From Massilia niastensis DSM 21313 (GTDB lineage Bacteria; Pseudomonadota; Gammaproteobacteria; Burkholderiales; Burkholderiaceae_D): a DNA stretch of 64,000 bases. Every line of letters begins with the position of its first letter. Within the stretch, counting starts at the first letter, position 1. A model generated the notes under the pieces. It was not told where the DNA came from. It did no database searches and saw nothing but the letters and a program-made list of their open reading frames with translations. The DNA lies in contig NZ_KB908085.1 in assembly GCF_000382345.1 (NCBI RefSeq), forward strand, positions 62,001-126,000, in the 5' to 3' direction. This document shows positions 27,769-35,782 of the stretch, piece by piece. The position numbers and the translations under genes are program-made.

Positions 27769-28851
27769 ATGATGCCTGATTCAAGATTTGATGTGCAGCG
27801 CCGCAGGGCCGGCCTGCTGGGGGTGGCGCTGGTTGCGCTGCTGGCGCCGTTCCCGGTCCGGGCCGCGGAACCCTTGCCGGATGCGCTGAGGATCGCCGCC
27901 GTCTCGCGCACCGGACCGTCGGGCAAGACCTTGTTCTCGGGTTCCTCGGCGCTGGTGGCGGAGCAGGGCTGGCTGGCCGCCGAACTGGGCAAGCTCGGCG
28001 TCAAGCTGCAATGGGTGCCGGTGACCACCAACTCGGTGGCGGTCCAGGTCAACGAGGCCTTCGCCAACAAGTCGATCGACTTCGCCCACTACGGCGACCT
28101 GCCGTCCATCATCGCCAACGCGTCCGGCCTGCGCACCCAGCTGGTCGTCCCCGGCGGCAGCATGAACAACACCTACCTGGTGGTGCCGGCGCATTCGACG
28201 GCCCGTTCGATCAAGGACCTGAAGGGCAAGAAGATCGCCCTGCATCGCGGCCGGCCCTGGGAATTCCCGTTCTCGCGCCTGCTCGCGGCGAATGGCATGA
28301 GCCAGAAGGACGTGCGGATCCTGAACCTCAACCCGCAGGCCGGCGCCTCGGCGCTCGCCAGCGGCAGCGCCGACGCCTTCTTCACGCTGAGCGACGCCTT
28401 CCTGCTCGAGGACAAGAAGGTCGGCAAGATCATCTGGTCCAGCAAGCAGGCGCCGCAGGACTGGAAGATGCGCGCCGAACTGTGGGGCGACAGCGCCTTC
28501 CTGAAGAAGTATCCGCAGCTGGCCCAGCTGGTCGCGACCGCCTACGTGAAGGCGCACCAGAAGGTCGCCGGCGGCAATGGACGCGAGGACTACATCCAGC
28601 ATGAAGTGGCGGCCGGCCACGCGCGCAGCCTGATTGAACGCGAGATGGAGGGCGACACCACCAAGTGGAACGAACGCTGGGCGCCGCTGTTCACTCCCGA
28701 GCTGCGGGCCCACTACGCCGCCGGCGCGGCCTACGCGCAGCAGGCCCGCCTGATCGGCAAGCCACTCGATACCAGCGGCCTGTATGCGCCCCAGTTCGTG
28801 GAGCAGGCGCTGGTGCAGCTCAAGCTGCAGAACTACTGGGCCGGGCGATGA
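27769..28851 (+). CDS. Periplasmic substrate-binding protein, nitrate/sulfonate/taurine type
   Basis: 360 residues with an N-terminal signal (arginine-rich start, cleavage near VRAAEP). The mature protein has the SsuA-like layout: WLAAELGKLGVKLQWVPV, the NKSIDFAHYGDLPSI stretch that lines the pocket, GGSMNNTYLVVP and LKGKKIALHRGRPWEF. Family members bind alkanesulfonates, taurine, nitrate or thiamine precursors. It overlaps the first permease gene by 4 bp and is 36 bp after the aldolase-like gene. The exact ligand is unknown; a sulfonate is favoured because of the SsuD-like enzymes upstream. Confidence 0.9.
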   Translation: MMPDSRFDVQRRRAGLLGVALVALLAPFPVRAAEPLPDALRIAAVSRTGPSGKTLFSGSSALVAEQGWLAAELGKLGVKLQWVPVTTNSVAVQVNEAFANKSIDFAHYGDLPSIIANASGLRTQLVVPGGSMNNTYLVVPAHSTARSIKDLKGKKIALHRGRPWEFPFSRLLAANGMSQKDVRILNLNPQAGASALASGSADAFFTLSDAFLLEDKKVGKIIWSSKQAPQDWKMRAELWGDSAFLKKYPQLAQLVATAYVKAHQKVAGGNGREDYIQHEVAAGHARSLIEREMEGDTTKWNERWAPLFTPELRAHYAAGAAYAQQARLIGKPLDTSGLYAPQFVEQALVQLKLQNYWAGR

Positions 28852-29747
28852 ATCCGGGCGCCATCTCGCCAGGCGCGCGCGGCTTGCCGCCAGCCGTGCG
28901 CGCCAGGAAGGCGGTGCAGCCGGAGCGCACCGAACCGCCCAGCGCCGCTCCCGTGCGCGCCGCCCGGCCGCGCGCACGGCGCGGCCTGCTCGAGCGCTGG
29001 CTGTCCTGGCGCTGGTCGGCCTGGACCTCGCCCCTGCTGGTGCTGGCGGCCTGGGTCATCGCCACGGCGCTGGAATGGGCGCCCGAACAGATCCTGGTGC
29101 CGCCGCTGCAGGTGCTGGCGAGCGCCTGGGAGCTGGCCGACAGCGGGGAACTGGGCGAGCACGTCTCGATCAGCCTGGTGCGCCTGCTGTCCGGCTTCCT
29201 GATCGGCAGCGCGGCCGGCATCGTCTTCGGCCTGCTGGTCGGCCTGTCGCCGCGCCTGGACGCGTACACGGCGCCGAGCTTCCAGGTGCTGCGCCAGATC
29301 CCGTCGGTGGCGCTGATCCCCTTGTTCATCCTGGTGTTCGGCATCGGCGAAACCTTCAAGCTGGTCATCGTCGCCAAGGCCAGTTTCTTCATCGTGGCGC
29401 TGGCCGTGCACGATGCGGTCACGGGCCTGCCGGCCCGCTATGCCGAAGTGGCGGCCGTGCTGCGCTTCTCGCGCCTGCAGGTGATCCGCAAGGTGGTGCT
29501 GCCGGCCATCGTGCCGGCCACCCTGACCGGGGTGCGGATCGCGCTCGGGCGCTCGTGGATGGTGCTGGTGGGGGCGGAGCTGCTGGCCGCCGAGAACGGC
29601 CTGGGGCAGATGATGGAAATGGCGCGCCAGATGTTCCGGCTGGATGTCGTCATGGTCGGGGTGGTGCTGACCGGCCTGATCGGCGTCACGCTCGACCGTG
29701 GATTCCGCCTCCTCGAGGCTTACCTGATGCGCTGGCAGCGCCGTTGA
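28848..29747 (+). CDS. ABC transporter permease, SsuC-like, first
   Basis: 299 residues. An unusual 45-residue Pro/Arg/Ala-rich N-terminal extension precedes about six membrane helices. The cytoplasmic coupling motif is EVAAVLRFSRLQVIRKVVLPAIVPATLTG (given here by its position, about residues 200-228), with RQIPSVALIPLFILVFGIGE ahead of it. Start ATG overlaps the stop of the binding-protein gene (ATGA). A second, clearly different permease follows 13 bp later. SsuC-type importers usually use one permease as a homodimer, so the two may form a heterodimer. Confidence 0.9.
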   Translation: MNPGAISPGARGLPPAVRARKAVQPERTEPPSAAPVRAARPRARRGLLERWLSWRWSAWTSPLLVLAAWVIATALEWAPEQILVPPLQVLASAWELADSGELGEHVSISLVRLLSGFLIGSAAGIVFGLLVGLSPRLDAYTAPSFQVLRQIPSVALIPLFILVFGIGETFKLVIVAKASFFIVALAVHDAVTGLPARYAEVAAVLRFSRLQVIRKVVLPAIVPATLTGVRIALGRSWMVLVGAELLAAENGLGQMMEMARQMFRLDVVMVGVVLTGLIGVTLDRGFRLLEAYLMRWQRR

Positions 29748-29760
29748 TGCAGGAGCGACG

Positions 29761-30534
29761 ATGAAACCGATATTGACCGCGGTGGCCGGCCCGCTGCGCG
29801 GATTGCTGTTGCCGGCGCTCCTGCTGCTGGCCTGGCAGTGGGCATCCGGCAGGGGCGCCAGCGCCGCCTACGTGTTCGTGCCGTTGGAGCAGCTGTGGGA
29901 CGGCCTGCGCGAGCTGCTCGCCAGCGGCACGCTGGCGCTGCACGTCGGCGCCAGCCTGGAACGGGCCCTGACCGGGCTCGCATGCGGCGCCTTGCTGGGC
30001 ATCGCGACCGGGACCCTGATGGCGCAGTCGCGCATCGCCGAGCGCCTGGTCGGGCCGCTGTTCCACAGCATCCGCCAGGTGCCGCTGCTCGGCCTGGTGC
30101 CCCTGATCGCCCTGTGGGCCGGCAGCGGCGAGTTCGCCAAGCTCCTGATCATCGGGATCGCCGCCTTCTATCCGACCGTCCTGAATACCTTCGAGGGCAT
30201 GCGCCAGGTCGATGTGCGCTACCGCGAAGTCGGGGCCATGCTCACCCTGACGCGCGGCCAGATGTTCCGCCACGTGCTGCTGCCGGCCGCGCTGCCGGCG
30301 ATGATCACCGGCGTCACCCACGCCCAGGTGTTCGCCTGGCTGGCCTGCCTCGGCGGCGAGCTGCTGTTCGCCGCGGCGCCGGGCATCGGCTCGCTGCTGC
30401 AGACCAGCGAGCAGGCGGGCCGGATGGACGCGGTGCTGCTGTCGGTGCTGGTCATCGCCCTGCTGGCGCAGGCATTGAACCTGCTGTTCACGCGCGCCGC
30501 GCGGCTGCTGGTGCGCGGAAGGACCAGCCAGTGA
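29761..30534 (+). CDS. ABC transporter permease, SsuC-like, second
   Basis: 257 residues, about six helices, with RQVPLLGLVPLIALWAGSGE and the EAA-type loop EVGAMLTLTRGQMFRHVLLP (about residues 157-176). It is shorter than the first permease and lacks its N-terminal extension, and the sequences differ too much to be a recent duplicate. The ribosome site AGGAGCG lies 6 bp before the ATG. Its stop overlaps the GTG start of the MFS gene by 4 bp. Together with the first permease and the ATPase it would complete an importer. Confidence 0.9.
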   Translation: MKPILTAVAGPLRGLLLPALLLLAWQWASGRGASAAYVFVPLEQLWDGLRELLASGTLALHVGASLERALTGLACGALLGIATGTLMAQSRIAERLVGPLFHSIRQVPLLGLVPLIALWAGSGEFAKLLIIGIAAFYPTVLNTFEGMRQVDVRYREVGAMLTLTRGQMFRHVLLPAALPAMITGVTHAQVFAWLACLGGELLFAAAPGIGSLLQTSEQAGRMDAVLLSVLVIALLAQALNLLFTRAARLLVRGRTSQ

Positions 30535-31745
30535 GCGGCGCCGGTCCAATCGCGGCGCCGCTGCATGGCGCGGACGAGTTGCGCCGCTTCCTGGTCGGCT
30601 TCATCGGCCTGACCCTGCTGTCCGGGATGACGATCGGGATGAACAAGGTGCTGGCCACGATGTTCGGCCTGCACCTCGGCGTCAGCAACTTCCAGCTGGC
30701 CCTGATCAGCAGCGCGGAAAGCTGCGCCATGGCGCTCGGTACGCTCCCGGCCGGGAGGATCCTCGCGCGCGGCAACCCGAAATACCTGTATGCCGGCGTC
30801 AGCCTGAGCTTGTCGGCCCTGTTCTGCATCCTGCCCTGGCTCCCCGGCTGGCAGTGGGTCGCCTTGCTGATGTTCCTGGTCGGCCTGTGCATCGCATTGC
30901 GCGTGGTCGCGATGAGCACCGTGTTCCTGGTGCGCCTGCCCGAGCTCGGGCAGGGCAAGGCCGGCTGGTACAAGGGCACCTTGACCTTCGGGATGCAGTT
31001 CGCCGGTCCGCTCACGGGCAACTACCTGATCGCGCACCTGGGACTGACGGCAGGCTTCTTTGTCTCGGCGCTGATGTTCGCGATCCTCGCCGTGCTGGGC
31101 TGGCAGGTGCTGCCCTCGCATGCCGGCCACCGCGCCGGCGCGGCGCGCGATGCTTCGGGCTGGCGCGAGCTGCTGCGCCTGCCGGCGGTGCGCAACACCT
31201 ACCTGTTCGAGGTGCTGGCCAGCTTTACCGCATCGAGCGTCGGCGTGTTCTCGATCCTGCTCGCGATCCAGGTGCTGCACTGGCCGCACGAACACGCGGT
31301 CTGGCTGATGGCGGTGCAGGGGCTGAGCTTCGTGGCGGTGCTGTTCGGTCTCGGCAACGCCGTGCTGGGTAGCCGTCACCGGGAACGCTATTACGGCGGC
31401 GCCCACCTGGCGATCATGGCCGCGCTGCTGCTGCTCGGGCTGTTGCCGTCGACCGCCAGCTACCTGTGCGCATCAAGCCTGCTGGGCCTGGGACTGGGGA
31501 TCAACACGCTCGTCAACACCAACCGGATCGCCCATGCGCCGGTCGACAAGGCGCGCGTCTCGGCCCACCTGACCCTGTTCGGGATGGCGGCGGGGACGCT
31601 GGGCGCGCTGGCGGCCGGCCGCCTGGGGGACCTGATCGGACTGCGGCAGGTGTTCCTGCTGTGGCTCCTGCCATGGCTCGCCGCCTGGCTGTTCTATCAC
31701 TTCCGCGCGGCGCCGGCCGCCGCGGTACAAGGAGAAAGCATATGA
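30531..31745 (+). CDS. MFS transporter embedded in the ABC operon
   Basis: 404 residues, about 12 membrane helices of the major facilitator superfamily. It starts at GTG 30531, overlapping the previous stop (GTGA), with GGAAGGA upstream. Residues such as GMTIGMNKVLATMFGLHLG at the start and the weak A-motif region (LPAGRILARGNPKYLYAG) place it in an uncharacterised MFS branch. It lies between the second permease and the ATPase genes and overlaps both, so its translation is coupled to the importer. It may export a product or sulfite, or provide alternative uptake. I cannot name the substrate. Confidence 0.85.
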   Translation: MSGAGPIAAPLHGADELRRFLVGFIGLTLLSGMTIGMNKVLATMFGLHLGVSNFQLALISSAESCAMALGTLPAGRILARGNPKYLYAGVSLSLSALFCILPWLPGWQWVALLMFLVGLCIALRVVAMSTVFLVRLPELGQGKAGWYKGTLTFGMQFAGPLTGNYLIAHLGLTAGFFVSALMFAILAVLGWQVLPSHAGHRAGAARDASGWRELLRLPAVRNTYLFEVLASFTASSVGVFSILLAIQVLHWPHEHAVWLMAVQGLSFVAVLFGLGNAVLGSRHRERYYGGAHLAIMAALLLLGLLPSTASYLCASSLLGLGLGINTLVNTNRIAHAPVDKARVSAHLTLFGMAAGTLGALAAGRLGDLIGLRQVFLLWLLPWLAAWLFYHFRAAPAAAVQGESI

Positions 31746-32599
31746 GTGGAATACACGCCCCGCTGGCGGGGGAAAGCCGCCAGGTCGCCCGTTCACCGCG
31801 GCGCGCCGGCGGCCTGCGCATCGAGCATGTCAGCAAATCGTTTCCGCTGAAAGGCGAAGCGCTGCTGGTGCTCGACGATATTTCGCTGACGGTCGAACCG
31901 GGCGAGTTCGTCGCCATCGTCGGCGGCTCGGGCTGCGGCAAGTCGACCCTGCTGCGCCTGCTGGCCGGGCTCGACACCGATTACCAGGGCACGCTGCTGC
32001 ACGACGGCGCGCCGATCCACGGCCCCGACCTGCAGCGCGGCCTGGTCTTCCAGGACCACCGCCTGTTCCCGTGGCTGACGGTGGAGCAGAACATCGCGAT
32101 GGCGTTCACGAATACCACTGTGCCCGCCGCCGAGCGCCGCTCGCGGGTGGCCGCCGAGATCGCGCGCGTCGGCCTGGACGGCTTCGCCGGGGCTTATCCG
32201 CACCAGCTCTCGGGCGGCATGTCGCAGCGCGCGGCGATCGCGCGCGCCCTGGTCGGGCGGCCCGATGTGCTGCTGCTCGACGAGCCGCTCGGCGCGCTCG
32301 ATGCGCTGACGCGCCTGCACATGCAGCAGGAGCTGCGCCGCCTGTGGCTGGACGAGGGCATCACGATGCTGATGGTGACGCACGATATCGAGGAAGCGGT
32401 CTACCTGGCCGACCGGGTCGTCGTGCTCGAAGCGCGCCCGGGGCGGGTCAGGCGCATCCAGGACGTCGCGCTGGCGCATCCGCGCCAGCGCCGCGAGAGC
32501 AGCTTCGTCGCGCTGCGCGACGGCCTGCTGGCCGATTTCGGCGAACTGGCGGAGACGCCCGCCCAGCCGGCGCCGTTCGGGGCGGCGACAGCCAGGTAG
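31742..32599 (+). CDS. ABC transporter ATP-binding protein, SsuB/TauB-like
   Basis: 285 residues: Walker A GGSGCGKST near residue 61, Q-loop VFQDHRLFPW, signature LSGGMSQR, Walker B LLLDEPLGALD and the switch His in VTHDIEEA. This set is typical of SsuB/TauB/NrtD ATPases. It starts at an ATGA overlap with the MFS gene, behind AAGGAGAA. It is the last gene of the run that begins with the binding protein; the next gene, a DTW protein, starts 46 bp later and looks unrelated. Confidence 0.93.
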   Translation: MSGIHAPLAGESRQVARSPRRAGGLRIEHVSKSFPLKGEALLVLDDISLTVEPGEFVAIVGGSGCGKSTLLRLLAGLDTDYQGTLLHDGAPIHGPDLQRGLVFQDHRLFPWLTVEQNIAMAFTNTTVPAAERRSRVAAEIARVGLDGFAGAYPHQLSGGMSQRAAIARALVGRPDVLLLDEPLGALDALTRLHMQQELRRLWLDEGITMLMVTHDIEEAVYLADRVVVLEARPGRVRRIQDVALAHPRQRRESSFVALRDGLLADFGELAETPAQPAPFGAATAR

Positions 32600-32645
32600 G
32601 CCGGGTTGCCGCCCGCCGGGGCGGGCGCTGCTACAATCGGCGGCC

Positions 32646-33263
32646 ATGAACCAGCCTGCCACCAAACGCCCCGTCTGCGCCACCTGCCTGCGCGCCCGTT
32701 CCGCCTGCATCTGCGCCTGGATCGCGCCCGTGCAGGCGCAGGCGGCGCTGCTCATCCTCCAGCATCCGCTCGAGGTGGGCAACGCCAAGAACAGCGCGCG
32801 CCTGCTGCACCTGAGCGTCACGGGCAGCGAACTGGCGGTGGGCGAAAGCTTCGAGCCCGGGGCGCTGGAGGCGCTGCTGCATGCGGGCGGGCGCACGCCG
32901 GTGCTGCTGTATCCGGACACCCCTGGCGATGCGAACCTGCCGGCGCCGCCGCCCATGCCGCCGCTGCCGGCGCAGGCGCTGCGGCTGGTGCTGCTGGACG
33001 CGACCTGGCGCAAGAGCCGCAAGATGCTGTACCTGAACCCTGCGCTGCAGCGCCTGCCGCGGCTGGCGCTGATGGATGCCGCGCCGTCGAACTACCGCAT
33101 CCGCAAGGCCCATGCGGCGCACCAGCTGTCGACCCTGGAAGCGGCGGCGCAGGCGCTGGGCCAGCTGGAAGGGGAGGACGGCCGCTACCAGGCCCTGCTG
33201 GACGCCTTCGATGGCTTTGTGGCGCAGCAAGCCGCCTACACGCCGCACTTGAATTCAGCCTGA
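32646..33263 (+). CDS. DTW-domain tRNA-uridine aminocarboxypropyltransferase
   Basis: 205 residues. A cysteine cluster at the N-terminus (C11, C14, C21, C23), VLLDATWRKSRKM near residue 117 (the DTW signature, here DATW) and the C-terminal STLEAAAQAL are features of the YfiP/TapT family, which transfers the aminocarboxypropyl group of SAM to uridine 47 of tRNA. It starts 46 bp after the ABC ATPase gene, so read-through transcription is possible, but its function is housekeeping. The substrate tRNAs are inferred from the family. Confidence 0.88.
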   Translation: MNQPATKRPVCATCLRARSACICAWIAPVQAQAALLILQHPLEVGNAKNSARLLHLSVTGSELAVGESFEPGALEALLHAGGRTPVLLYPDTPGDANLPAPPPMPPLPAQALRLVLLDATWRKSRKMLYLNPALQRLPRLALMDAAPSNYRIRKAHAAHQLSTLEAAAQALGQLEGEDGRYQALLDAFDGFVAQQAAYTPHLNSA

Positions 33264-33276
33264 GCGCCGCGTAATA

Positions 33277-33296
33277 TACTGTATAAATGTACAGTA
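33277..33296 (+). promoter_or_regulatory. LexA (SOS) box
   Basis: The 20-bp palindrome has perfect 7-bp arms TACTGTA and TACAGTA and the CTGT-N8-ACAG core of the gammaproteobacterial/betaproteobacterial LexA operator. It lies 63 bp before the preferred start of the radical-SAM gene and just after the DTW gene. It predicts DNA-damage induction of the radical-SAM gene. Confidence 0.85.
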
Positions 33297-33358
33297 TGGA
33301 GCCAGCCGTGGCCAAACCCGACCAAGCGACCCGCCGAGAGCCTGTGGAGGAGCAAGCA

Positions 33359-34480
33359 ATGCCCGGCCCGCGTCCGCCTGTTGCACGCAAGGGGCGCGGC
33401 GCGGTGTCGAACCTGCAGGGGCGCTACGAGGTCAACGGCCGCGAGCGCTTCGACGACGGCTGGGAGCATGACGAGGACGAGGCGCCGGCCCTGCGCACCG
33501 TCGTGACCGACGAGGTCGCCAAGAGCATCCTGACCCGCAACACTTCGCCCGACATTCCCTTCAACGTGTCGCTGAATCCCTATCGCGGGTGCGAGCACGG
33601 CTGCATCTATTGTTTTGCGCGGCCGACGCACAGCTACCTCGGCCTGTCGCCGGGGCTGGATTTCGAGACCCGCTTGTTCGCCAAGGTGAACGCGGCCGAC
33701 CTGCTGCGGCGCGAGCTGGCGCGCCCCGGCTACGTGCCCGAGCACATCGCCATCGGCGTCAACACCGACGCCTACCAGCCCTGCGAGCGCGAACGGCGCC
33801 TGACGCGCCAGGTGCTGGAAGTGCTGCACGAATGCGGGCACCCGGCGGGCCTGATCACCAAGTCCTCGCTGATCGAGCGCGACATCGACCTGCTGGCGCC
33901 GATGGCGGCCCGGCGCCAGGCCTGTGCGGCGATCACCATCACCACGCTCGACCCGCAGATCGCGCGCACCCTGGAGCCGCGCGCCGCCGCGCCGGCGCGG
34001 CGCCTGCGCACCATCCGCACCCTGACCGAAGCGGGCATCCCGGTGAGCGTGAGCGTGGCGCCCATCATTCCTTTCGTCACCGAACCCGAGATCGAGCGGA
34101 TCCTCGAGGCCTCGTTCGAGGCGGGCGCGGTCGGCGCGCACTATGTCGTGCTGCGCCTGCCGCACGAGATCAATCCGCTGTTCCACGAATGGCTGGAAGC
34201 CCACTTCCCGGAGCGCGCCCAGCGCGTGATGAACCGGGTGCGCGACCTGCGCGGCGGGAAGGACTACGACAGCGACTTCGGCAAGCGCATGAGCGGGGAG
34301 GGCGTGTGGGCCGACCTGATCCGCCAGCGCTTCGACAAGACCATCAAGCGGCTCGGCATGAGCGAGCTGAGCGGGCGCTTCGGGCGGCTCGACGGCTCCA
34401 AGTTCCGACGGCCGCTGGTGGTGCCGGCGAGCCTGGGCAAGCGGTCTGGCAACGCGGCGGGGCAGCTCGACCTGTTCTAA
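33359..34480 (+). CDS. PA0069-family radical SAM protein
   Basis: 373 residues. The radical SAM cluster motif CEHGCIYC supplies C78, C82 and C85. KGRGAVSN near the N-terminus and GVNTDAYQPCERE are typical of the PA0069/Rv2578c family in COG1533 (SplB-related). Start MPGPRPPVAR is chosen for its ideal GGAGGAG at 6 bp; earlier in-frame ATGs at 33287 and 33296 fall inside the LexA box. Family function is unknown, though the relation to spore photoproduct lyase plus the LexA box suggests a response to DNA damage. It is convergent with the LysR gene that follows. Confidence 0.88.
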   Translation: MPGPRPPVARKGRGAVSNLQGRYEVNGRERFDDGWEHDEDEAPALRTVVTDEVAKSILTRNTSPDIPFNVSLNPYRGCEHGCIYCFARPTHSYLGLSPGLDFETRLFAKVNAADLLRRELARPGYVPEHIAIGVNTDAYQPCERERRLTRQVLEVLHECGHPAGLITKSSLIERDIDLLAPMAARRQACAAITITTLDPQIARTLEPRAAAPARRLRTIRTLTEAGIPVSVSVAPIIPFVTEPEIERILEASFEAGAVGAHYVVLRLPHEINPLFHEWLEAHFPERAQRVMNRVRDLRGGKDYDSDFGKRMSGEGVWADLIRQRFDKTIKRLGMSELSGRFGRLDGSKFRRPLVVPASLGKRSGNAAGQLDLF

Positions 34481-34513
34481 GCTGGCTGCCCAGATCGAAG
34501 GCACGAGCCGCCA

Positions 34514-35494
34514 TTATTCTGCGGAAGTATGCGTGACACCGCTCTGTTCGAAGAACCAGTCCTGGAATCGGTTCAATGCGCTGTCGTCCGCCTTGTCCTC
34601 GCGATAGGCAAAGTAATGGCGTGTCTCTTCAAGCACCAACTCCTCTTCGACCGGTTTGGTCAGTTGGCCCTTGTCGATGAGGGGGCGGACCAGGTGGTCA
34701 AAGCCCAAGGCAACGCCCTGGTTGCTCAGCACCATGTGGATCAGCACGTTGTAGTCATTGGCGTTGAAGTAGTGTGCGCCATTTCTCAGTCGATCCTCGA
34801 TGTCCAGGTGATGGATCGCCAGCCATATGCCCCAATCCACGTGCTCGGCAACCTGGGATCGGCCGTAAGGACTCAGGTTCAGTAGCACACCACTTCTCAG
34901 TCCCTCGAGGCTGCGAATCTCGGGATGTTCGCTGAGATAGCCCGGCGTGCATACCGGGTAGATCCGGTCGTGGAACAGGGGCCTGCTCACATAGCCATCG
35001 CGCACCCGCGCCATCTTGGTGATGAACACGTCCGGTTGGATTCCCGGCTCCAGCGAGAGGAAGTTCTGCGTGGTGACGAGATCGAGGTCGATGTCGGGGT
35101 TGGCGCTGAAAAAGCTGGGGAGCCGGGGCGCCATCCACAGTGCCGAGAACGCAGGGGAGCAGCAGAGCACCACCGTGCGCCTGGCGTTGGCGCCGTAGTC
35201 TTTCCGGATGCGTGACGCGGCTTGCGCAATGTTGAGAAAAGACAGCTGGGCCGCTTCGAAGAAAATGGATCCAGCAGTCGTCAGCTTGACCGCGCGTCCG
35301 ACCCGCTCGAACAGGATCGTACCGAGATGCTCTTCGAGTTCCCGGATCTGGCGACTGATCGCGGCCTGCGTCACGCACAAAGCCTCGGCGGCGCGGGTAA
35401 AGCTCTGATAGCGCGCAGCTGCGACAAAGCACTTTACCGCCCTCAGTGAAGGCATGTTGAGCAGAGTCTGGTCGGTGGAGAGAGGTTTTTTCAT
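34514..35494 (-). CDS. LysR-family regulator (GcvA-like) of the amine-catabolism island
   Basis: 326 residues. The N-terminal helix-turn-helix is SFTRAAEALCVTQAAISRQI (about residues 31-50), starting from the GcvA-like MPSLRAVKCFVAAAR; a substrate-binding domain follows. The gene diverges from the FAD oxidoreductase gene across a 288-bp intergenic region with TTATAG- and TATA-like stretches and no other gene. By position it should control the oxidoreductase and probably the whole downstream set. An internal ATG at codon 14 is an alternative start. Confidence 0.87.
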   Translation of the reverse strand: MKKPLSTDQTLLNMPSLRAVKCFVAAARYQSFTRAAEALCVTQAAISRQIRELEEHLGTILFERVGRAVKLTTAGSIFFEAAQLSFLNIAQAASRIRKDYGANARRTVVLCCSPAFSALWMAPRLPSFFSANPDIDLDLVTTQNFLSLEPGIQPDVFITKMARVRDGYVSRPLFHDRIYPVCTPGYLSEHPEIRSLEGLRSGVLLNLSPYGRSQVAEHVDWGIWLAIHHLDIEDRLRNGAHYFNANDYNVLIHMVLSNQGVALGFDHLVRPLIDKGQLTKPVEEELVLEETRHYFAYREDKADDSALNRFQDWFFEQSGVTHTSAE

Positions 35495-35782
35495 AACGCC
35501 ATGTTATCAATTCCGCGGACAAAAAGTCGTTTGTGCTTGATTCGTGGCCTCTCTACACTGGGATCACTAACAAAACATTATAGAAGCAGCATCCCGTATT
35601 TGCTCATGAATCAACGCCTATCCACCTCCAGGCTGGCGGATAGGGTGTTCGAGAAATAGTACGGCGTTGGATGAGTTGGCTGCCGCACAACTAATCCAAA
35701 GCGGGATTCCCTTTGCTGTCGCACTGATTTATTTCTGCAAGGCAGTGTTTGCCGATACTAAAAAAGCAGAAACGGAGACAAC

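Noticed and set aside
35605..35660. 17-codon frame in the LysR/FAD-oxidase intergenic region
   Set aside because: No ribosome site or second homologous copy; chance is the simpler reading.
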